DNA of 64,000 nt, taken from assembly GCA_014529385.2 (NCBI GenBank), contig CM043961.1, positions 12,866,978-12,930,977 of the forward strand, written 5' to 3'. The notes under the pieces were generated by a model. That model was not told the origin of the DNA. It was given only the letters and a program-made list of their open reading frames with translations, and did no database searches. Source of the stretch: Adiantum capillus-veneris (Eukaryota > Streptophyta > Polypodiopsida > Polypodiales > Pteridaceae). The position numbers and the translations under genes are program-made. This document shows positions 12,101 to 22,000 of this stretch, in pieces. Positions within the stretch are counted from its first letter, which is position 1; every line of letters begins with the position of its first letter.

Positions 12101-15100
12101 CACACTCTACCCATTATAGCTAAAAAATCTCTCAGTTTGTCAGATTTTCCTTCCATCTTTCCTCTTATAATTTACCCCTTGTAACTCAAAACCGTTAACA
12201 ACACTTGATTCCTTACCCCTCTCCCTTAGAGTTACCTTTGGACCCTTTTTATGCCACCCTCATAAAGCTCACTTTGAACCACTTTAAATTTTTACATACT
12301 CTTCTTACCTGAAGATGCCCCTTATGTACATTTCTACCCCACCCTCTCTTGCATTTCCAAAAAGTCCTACTCTCAAATTTGTACTCTGGTACCTTGGATT
12401 TTGACCTGCACCTAAATCACCTTAACTCCCCTTAACTCCTCCCTGTACCCCAGTACTTAGTCTTGAATACCTTTCCTCTCCATGTACCCTGGTACTCAAC
12501 TTTAAATTCCACTCTTTTCAAAATTTTGTTAGCCCTCAAAAAATCTTAACCAAGCACCCTTTATAAAAACCCTACCTCCTCCCCCTTACTTACAAACACA
12601 TTTTACCAACACCACCACTGATGAGCTCTTAAGAGCGAAACGCGTTTGGTGGTATTTCCCCTATCATTACCAACCTTTTTAACACCCATCAATTCTCGCT
12701 AATCTTATGTGGTCGTTTCGCACGCTTGAGTATTTGTCATTTTTTTAAATAAGAAGAGATTGGTTCTTGTATTTTTCTTCGAGTACTCTGCTAGCATTGC
12801 TCAGCATATTCTTTTGTGTCGTACGGTTTGGAGCCCACACGACTGCAGTCTTGGCTGGATGTTGGCCTATCCTATGCTTTCATGTTAAGGCTTTGGTCTT
12901 TCCTCTGGATTTGCGGACCAGCCCCCATATACTGTATTTCTTATGGTTGATAACTCACGTTGGTCTGCTTTCTCACCGTAGTTGTGAGGGAAAATGGAAG
13001 GATTCCGTTTTCATTGTGATAGAGTTTGGTTACTGATAGGGCACTATGGACATATTGCCAGCCACCATACATACTTTTGAGCCACATCCTCGTGAGATCA
13101 TCTTTAGAAGACTGAGGCAGGGACGGGGACAGGTCTCGGGGACATGGTGGGTCCTGGGGACGGGGACGTTGCAAAACAGGTGACGGGGGACGCGCTTTAG
13201 AAAACACTAATTCTTTGCAAATTTAATACCGAGACAATAGTGAACACTTAGAGCACAAGATTGCAAAGAAAAAGTGGTTTTTGCATTCATATTACATAAC
13301 ACCAAAATATAACAAAGGGCGTGCGGCGTGCGCGACACAGTACACCATTGGTGTGGTGATCAAGCGTCAATCATCCTCGCCAAGGGGCAAAACATAATGA
13401 GGTACAAGTGAAGAGTGGATAAGTAGAGTTTAGTATAAATGAGAGTCAAAAAGGGAAGGACTCAAGACTCAAGAGGTCTAGACTCTAGACTCTACATGTT
13501 GGCCCATGGTGCCAACTGAATGTCAACTGGTTCTGCATAGTCCATTTGATCCAAAAAATCATCCTCAAGTGGTGTTGTCTCAATCTCTGCCTCTGGCACC
13601 TCTGCATCTATCTGTGTCTCTGAGATAGGATCATCCTCAGCAAGTGCCCACTCCGCGAAATCATCACTTTGATCTGACTTGGAAAGCATCTTCAAATTGG
13701 ATGAGACATATAGGAGATCATTGGCTTTCTGTACATCAAGACGATTCCTCTTCTCTGAGGCTACATGAGCATACACACTCCAAAGTTGCTCCAAGCAACT
13801 CGTAGTGCATGCTTGGCTAAGAATGCGAATAACCAAATCCTGTAAACCGCCCAATCCCGCCCTAAACTCCTCCCACCAAAGAGCACTCCCCATCTCAAAG
13901 CGAGATGCTTGTGCATCGGACATGTGACAAATTTCTCCCTTTCCATTCCTGTAGACATTGATTTGCCTCCGAATCTCGGTCCTTTCCTTTGGGTCGGGCA
14001 CAAGGCGGGCAAGGATGGTTTGCCAATCATTCATCACCTCTTTGTCCTTCCATTGGGTCCCTTGTTGGAATTGTGGATCCACTACATAAGCGGCTGCATG
14101 AAGAGGAGAATGGTAGGCATTCCACCTTGACACACAATTCTTGGATCTCCTCGTACCTATGTTATGAAGATTCAAAACAAAGTTAAAACTCAAGCGAGTA
14201 AACTTGTAAAGCATAGGGAAAACTTAAAAGTGACTCGTGCGACGTGAATACCTATCGGGGTCGGTCACAAGTTTTTCAAGAGAGTCAATCATGGTGTCCA
14301 TGGCCTCATATATCTTGCCGATGCAAGGCTTCATGGAATCCAACACCCGCAAGAGGTGGATGATAGGCTTTACCATTTTGGAGATTGTCTTTACTTCCTC
14401 CCACCATTCCGGCATGTCGGCCCGTGCTCGGCATGCCACTTCGTTGACACTTTTTGACTCGGGCATTGCCAAGAACTCATCACTAATGAAGAGTCCCCTC
14501 AATGACCCACTACATGAACTCAAGCGATGGAGCATAATAAAGTTGTAGGCGAAGCGAGTCTCCGAGTATTTGAGAAGAGCTAGCTTTGACCTCTTTGAAA
14601 ATTCAGCCCTCACCTATTTAGAAAAATCAAGTTTCAACATTTAAGACGAGAATTGGCCTTCCATATTGAAATTAGATTCGAATTGAAATAAGATTGGTTA
14701 ACACTTAATGGTTACCTTTTGATGATTATTGACAAAAGTCACCATTGAATTCGCATGCTCAATGACGGGGGAAATCCATTCCAAGGCGCCTATATCTTTG
14801 AGAAGATTGTTGAGGCAATGAGCCATGCAATATGTGACCGTGGTTTTTGGATAAAGGGATTCAATGATGGCTCCGGCAGCACGATTGCTATTTTCTCCAT
14901 CGGTGACGATGGCAATGACATCATGCTTTCCCACCTTCTCAATGGTAAGCGCCCACTCCGATGCAAGTACTTGTGCACTCTTCCCGGTCCCCGATGCATC
15001 ATGGGAGTCAATGAAATACATCTCCCCCCGAGACTATGCCACCACGCCATGAATGGAGCGGCGACGGGTATCACTCCACCCATCCACAATGAGAGATACC

Positions 15101-16017
15101 CCATTCTTCTTCCGTGAAGCCCTTGTGGATGCACATGCCGCCTCCACCATGACTTTCTCCCTGTCAAGAAGAGTGGTGCGCAAGCTCTCTGAAGAGGGAG
15201 GGACATATGTGGATCCAAACTCTCCGATCTTCCGTGCCATTTCTTTAAAATATGGAGATCTTTTATGTCAAAAAAAAAGTGTAAATGAGACTTGAAGTTG
15301 AGTGATATACATTGTATAAACTAAAGATTAAAGCTTAGCTTGGCTTACCGCGCTGCATTGAAAGCAATATGGTCGTGGTAGAAAAATCTTGCTACGGCGA
15401 CATCTACCTCCTCTTTCAAGGCCGGTTTCCAACTATCTCCAAGAGTTGCTTGCCGCTTGGGTGGACGAAAATGATGGACAAATGACGATGAAGGGTTGGT
15501 AGAGAGTTGAGGTGGGCGGTCACCGTCGGTGCCGGTTGATGCTGCCGAAGAAGGGGATGCCGATGCTCGGATGAAAGCCGCCGTGGCCATCTCCCTCGGA
15601 TTCACTGTGCGACACTTGGTACGATTCTTCTTGGCTTCTTTTATATCCGCAAGAGTCTTCTCAAGATTTAGGAGCTTTTGCTTCTCCTCTTCCGAGCCGG
15701 TTAAAATTGAACTTGATGTCCTTTTTCGTGAAGGAAATGGGCGCGCAACTTCCTCACGGAACCATTGCGCTCGTAGCCACAACGGCGGCACTTCCACGGC
15801 TTGCTTCCACCTCCAACACCGGACTTGGGAGCAATCACCTCATTCCACCATGTCCATGTGACGTCGGCGGAGGAAGGGGGTTGAGAAGCGGCGGCGGGGC
15901 CGGAGGAAGGAGAAGGAGGAGGGCTTAGAGAAGCTTGGGATCCATCTTGAGATGCCATTGATGATAGATATTAGAGAAGGGTTGAAGAGAAGGAAAGAGT
16001 AGGAGAAAGCTTGATGG

Positions 16018-16057
<40 letters not shown>

Positions 16058-19000
16058 CTTCAAGTCTTCAAGGAAGTGGCCTTGAGCCTTGAGGCTTGGG
16101 TATGATAGTAGATACTATGAGGCTATGAGGTTGAGGCTTGGAAGTGGGTGCTCTTAAGTAGAAAGAGCTCCCTCCAAAATGGGGGTTTGAACTTTGAATT
16201 TGAAATTTGAAAGGCCCCCCAAAAGTGGGATTTTGAAATTTGAATTCCCCCCCAAAAGGGTGCTTTTGAAATTCCCCCCAAAAGGGTGCTTTTGAAGTTT
16301 GAAACCCCCCCCAAAAAGTGGGCGCTTAAAAACGTTTTGAAAGTTGAATGGCTGCAGCCCCGCCCCTTGCCCGCGTCCCATCCGTGTTGGTCACCGGGGA
16401 CCCACGTCCCGAGACCCGTCCCCTGCCCCGTCCCCTGTGAGGGACGTCCCCACGTCCCAAAAACAGGTCCCCGTCTGCGTCCCGGCGTTCCCGTCCCGTT
16501 CCCGCATAAAAGGGCCTCGTCCCCCCGTCCCCTGTTTCGTCAGAATATGATCGAGTGGAGAATATGGAAGTAACTTCACCCTCTGAATATGATCGAGTGT
16601 CAGAATATGATCGAGTGGAGAAACCCCTTCTGAAACCAGCCTGGCCCTTTGCTCGTACACCCTCACCCGCTGCCCAATTACTCAGCTGCTACTCAAGAAT
16701 GGATGCATACAACTGTGCCAATGTGTGCCCAACCATAATAGTGCGGTAATTCCCAGGCTTTGTAGGATCACTTGCTTTGAAGATAGGCACAATAGTAGAC
16801 AACCTCCAAGTCTCAGGTAACCCCTCACGCATGGCACGATTGAACAACATTGCAAGAACCTCTACCAGCATATCTCTAGCATGTGTAAAGTGCTTTGCTA
16901 CTAGACCATCATGATCATATGCCCTGTTGGTCCTCATCCTGTCAATGGCTCTCTTTACCATCTCAGTGGTAAATAAGGTGCTGGTAGGTGGGCATGGCTC
17001 TGTAGGATCTGGAAGGGGGTCCTGTCCAGGAACCGTATATAATGATGAGGCATACTGGCCCCACACATCAGGAGAAGTAATCACTGGGGGAGGGGAGTGC
17101 TCATGAAAGAATCGCCATGCCTCTCTTGAGTCTCTACTCAAGAACAACTGATACAAGTCTCGCTCCATCTGGGCCAAGTAAGCTCGTTTCTTCCGTTGCA
17201 CAAGGCGTCAGGAAGCAATCCGAGATTGTGTGTAAGTGATGACTCCTAAAATAAGATCCCCCTGAAGCTGGGCTCTCATCTCTCTGCACTCCTCATCATA
17301 CCGACTATTTTGGGGCATGCTCCCAGAATATTGCCTTCGACCCGGCCAAGTGTGTGGGTATGCCTCTGATGCTGCACCATGCAGTGTCTCAGTCAGTAAA
17401 GTGGTGCACTTCTCCACTGAGAGGCCAGGACCAGCTGTGCATAGACGGCCATAGATCTCCTCTGTATAAACCGAGTCGGTCTCTTGTGTAAATGTATAAT
17501 GGGTATGTGACCTACCTCCTGATGTTTGGGCTGTACTATACTGAAATGAAACAGAAAATGTCAAAAAGTGCATGATCCACTGCTACACCCACTAGTCTGG
17601 CTCCCACTATGAAATCCTGAATGCAAGGAATAAAGCTCGGCTGTGCCATAACAGTCCTTTGTACTGGCCCCGTGTCTGTGTGGAAAGCATGTGAAACCGG
17701 CTTCTCCAGGAAATCGCTGTAAGCCATTAAGTATGGCTAACCCATGTGAACTCGTCATCTCCGTGAGGTATCTCCCATACTCCGTCTACTCTCTGTCGTG
17801 TGAGAATTTGTCAAGCCCCAAACACCCACGTCCAACTCTCTCCAGCTCTCTAAGCGTCTCATTTGAAGTGTCGTAGAAGACTGTCTGAGAGTTGCCCGTT
17901 CGGGCATTGAAGTCCCCTAGGAGGATGATATCACCGTCCCTAGAAAACTCCCATATATCATCATCTAGTATAGAGAAAGGCGATTGTCCTGTGGATGCAG
18001 CATATACTGAGAGAGAGAGAGAGAGAGCTTGATACTTCATTGGGGACCAGAAGATGGGCTGGTCCCCCCCATAAAGAGAATATCTTTATTACTAAGGGAG
18101 AATCTTTACAAGCACAGGAACGGGGCAAAAGCCAGTCCTCTATTCTTTCTTTGTTCCTTTTCTGCTTTTGACTGAGAGAGTGAGAAAACTACTCTCTGAC
18201 TACCGAGAGTTTTCCTTGTGTTGTGAGATTTTGGGAAGCTCTCGTAAGCGAGAGTCTTATCTTCCACAAAACTCCATGGAAGCTCTCAAAATTGAGAGTC
18301 TACCTTCCGCTAACTGTGTCCCTTTATGCATAATCATTCCTGCAGTAAAAACAAGGGAGAAACACGCAAAATGCACGTGCACATGCTTGCTGTAATTTTC
18401 TGCACATAACCTGAAAATGTTCCCCGAGCACGTTCCAAAGTCGAAATAGAGACCTTTTCCGCGATGGAATCGCACCAAGCTTTGTGTACACGTAGTGTAG
18501 GTAGAGAAGAACTAGATTCTATGAGTACTTTGCTGAAATTCACCCTAATAGAGGTGATTAGGGGCTGAAAACAGAGAATTTGCAGCAGCTAGGCGTGAGA
18601 GAAAGAGAGTTCCCTTCTACTTTTTGCAATGAATCTTCCCTCACAACAGCCTATGATAAAGAGAAACCTTGGGAGCGCCAGGACTCCACATACACCACAA
18701 GGGCTGATTCTCAAGCTTCAATGGAGAGCTCTGGTGCGTAGAGCACGCTCGCTTTAGGGGGGGTAGGTGCACTGCCAACCTGTGAGGAGGGGGAGGGAGT
18801 GCTCCTATATAGCCAGCAAGAAGAGGGAGTGCTAGAGGATGAGGGGGAGGGTGAGAGAGAGTGAGAGTCACTTCGCATGGGTAAGTGTGCCAAGTGGCAC
18901 ACTTAAATAACTAAAAACCGTTCAACTTTCACATTTAAAAGTTTCTAGGCTATTAATGAAATGTGCAAATTAACTCACAATTGCACACATCAATGCTACT

Positions 19001-22000
19001 TATGAAAACGTTAGTGCTCCTCGACACAATGCCGTACCGGCATTGCTCAAGCATTACCTGTTCGCACTTGTCTGGCCTTGGTTCGGCACAAACAATTAAA
19101 ATTAGTTTAACTGACTTATCCTAAGGCCTTGAAAATAATCCAGGCCTTAGGATTACTGTTCTAAGGAGGCGAGGCGAGTCACTTTGTTTGCTGCTAGGGT
19201 CTTCCTGAGGTGCTCTTGCCCAAGTTTGGACACACTGAGGCCCTAGAATTGCTAGTTCTATTTTGATGTGCACACAACTAATTAGATAACTATTTTCTCG
19301 TAAATAAATCAATTATTTAAAAAGTCTGACATTGTTACACGTACCTACCCAATTTTTTTAAACGAATGTGTATTGTTCAAAAACATAACACCCACTAGCT
19401 CAAAATGAATTCCAGCCTTCGTTTACAATCAGCGCCACACTCTCTCCCACTCTTTCGCGCTGGCCTTGTTCGCACTTTGCAGTACGGGACATTTCGTCGT
19501 CATGGCCGACGATGACTTCCATGTTCCGATCCCCTTTCGCTTGTACATAGACAAGCTTCCCGACACAGAATTGCCGACGTACCCTCTTTCGGCACCTGAA
19601 TTCATTATCATTTTCGATACCCAAGAGCCTCTCCCAGAACAAGTACCCAAACTTGTTCCCTCATTGGCACATGTAGCAGAGAGTTCCTTCTAGAATCGGT
19701 TCCACAACACCCGTTACTTGCTTCAGAGGCCAACCCCATACAGCAGGAATACAGGCTGTATGTGACACATCGTCATGCCACAATTTCAATTATTCCCTCG
19801 AAACAATTGGCATGGCCAAATCACAAGATGGCAAGAACTCTATTCCACCTAATGACCCGATAACAGTTCTCAAAGAGCAGATGGCAGCACTTTCGACAAG
19901 TCTTACATCAATTCACACTCGTTTGGAGCAGATGCAGACGCAAACCTCTTCCCGGAGTCATATTACTACTTCTTGGACTACAAATGTTACTTCTCCGCTA
20001 TCTTCTTTTGAAGCTTCAATGGTCGACCAGGAAGAACCACTCAAACAAAAGCCTTCAGAACTCAAATTTTCTCACTCAAAGCATGGTTTCTCAGAGACAA
20101 CTAGACACAACATACCTTCATGCGAGCAACAAAATTCTCAACATGAATATTCTTGGAAATGTTACAGCTCTAAGGAATCTACTTCTTATGGGAATCATCA
20201 ACAACATGAAGCTTCCAAAGGATCTCATCTTAAAAAGAAATCAACCATATCAAGATAGGCTTACTTAGTGGCACATATATCCGACCCTAGTCGAGTACTC
20301 GGTCGTGAATGCCGCGACGTCGGACAAAATTCCCCTCGCAAGCCATGCCCTACATTTAAGTCTTTCTTATCTGATGGTGGTTAAGTTGAAGATTTATTTA
20401 TCCTTTCCTTGTGCAAGAGGATCTTCACAAGTCTAAGAGGCAACAACTCCCTCGACCTCCCCCTTCTCAATTGGAAGCCTTAATACTCGCTGAGAAAGCT
20501 GAAGATTCAAAAGATTCCAGTTCTTGTGTGACAACCAACAAGCACATAACCCCTTCTTTGGCCGTGTACCAGGCATAAAAATTCGCCTCATCACCGCCCT
20601 TACAGAATAAAGTCTTTGTTTCTGAACAGATACCAAATGCAATGGTGAATGACAATTTTTCAAACTTGAAGATACCAATCCTTACCTTCAATGGTACAAA
20701 GGATAAAACAGATGTAGACTCTTGCATCATGACTTTCGTCGTTGCAATTGAATCTTTGGACACAACTGTTCTCTTGATAAACCTTTACAGATGGTTATAC
20801 CTCCAAACACTACTCTGTCTCAGTCTACGACATCCCTTCAAGAGGATTTTATTGTTTTAGACAAACCAATGGAAATTCACCTTGCAGATTTCCAACCAAT
20901 GGTCATCACTCAACAGAAAACTCAAGTCAGTTTACCAATACTTTCACTTGAAGAAGATAAAGATTCAATCTTTTCTTGGACAAAGCTCGAAGTTACAAAT
21001 GAATTTGACAAAGGCACTAATAATCAAGTTGCAGATGTGACATTGATACTTTTAACAAAGATGAGACAAGTTGCAGATTTGATCCGTTTTCAGTTTGGCA
21101 AGCTAGATATGGTCAATAATAGTGCCATGACATGGGACTGAAGAGTTAGAGCTTTGGATGCAGAAGCACTACAGAATACATTTTCCTTCTCCTGGAGTTT
21201 CTACAACTACCCCTTGGTTTTATTTTAAATGGTAGGGAATCTCACGATTGTGATGTATTCTTTGTCTTTGTTGTTACATTATACACTCTTCTTGATTCAT
21301 TACAGATGCAGATGCGAAGTGTGACTAACCCAGGAGGACCCGTGTCCTTGAATGGACACAACCCTTCGCTCTAAAGTCATGTCTCTTCACCAACAGCCAC
21401 ACTCCTTTGACGACTAGTCATGCCCCTTCAACCAATGGTTGTGGCTCTTCATCAAATGGATGTGTCTATTCGCCTAAAGGATGTGTCTCTTTGTGAAGGG
21501 TCATTCTTTTTCCTATGAACCTGTTCATCTCCTATATAAGGAGCCTATTGTACTCAATATTCATTCAATCAATCAAACACAGAGTCTGCTGAGCCTTGTC
21601 TCCGAGTCAAGTGCAAGTTTCTTAAGTCTTAAACATGAGTTTAAGTACTTAATTAAGGATTAGTAACTAGAATCGTTACATTATGAAACCCTTCGGCTGA
21701 TCTGGCTCTAGTTCCTCAAAGCGCTTTTCTCCGGCAGAGGCTCATGCCTTCCTCTGCTCCTACTCCCTTGCGAGGAGGAAGTACTCTTGCAAACAAACAC
21801 TCAGAGATCAAAACATGCATGAAAAATGTAACTTTTGAAGTCTCAACACTCGGAACGCAACTTGGTTCTTGAATAGCAACTTGCCGGAAGAGATTTCTAC
21901 ATTTCTTCCAATCCTACACATAGAAGAGGTGTGTTTTGGGATTCTTTCTTGTAAATTAGCCCGGTCTACGACGTTTATGGGCTGAAAACAGAGAAAAACA

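Larger units (their letters stand above)
10284..12751 (+). mobile_element. Penelope-like retroelement (PLE), 5'-truncated, with hammerhead motif
   Basis: About 2.47 kb between two copies of a 600-bp repeat. It carries a broken Penelope-type reverse transcriptase (10286-11845), a T/C-rich 3' region and a type I hammerhead ribozyme (12611-12653). The combination of this RT type with a hammerhead is characteristic of Penelope-like elements, which carry such ribozymes in their pseudo-LTR. The frame is already within the RT-linked N-terminal region at the left edge, so the 5' part is probably missing. No GIY-YIG endonuclease is seen downstream of the RT: after about 11,920 the frames contain only low-complexity Pro/Ser/Leu-rich sequence. 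Right edge taken at the end of ATTTTTTTAAATAAG. Confidence 0.8.
13113..16540 (-). mobile_element. hAT transposon (copy 1), decayed
   Basis: A hAT element whose ends are rich in GGGAC repeats: left about 13113-13195 (CAGGGACGGGGACAGG and repeats), right about 16370-16540 (complementary GTCCC repeats, ending CGTCCCCTGTTTCG). The transposase lies between on the minus strand. No clear 8-bp target duplication could be assigned, probably because the left side was later rearranged together with the 600-bp duplication. The right tip abuts LINE sequence at a triplicated GAATATGATCGAGTG. Boundaries are accurate to tens of bases only. Confidence 0.65.

Noticed and set aside
16122-16381. Open frames rich in Gly, Phe and Lys on the minus strand
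   Set aside because: They come from repeats of CCCCCCAAAAG within the hAT 5' leader and match no protein family.
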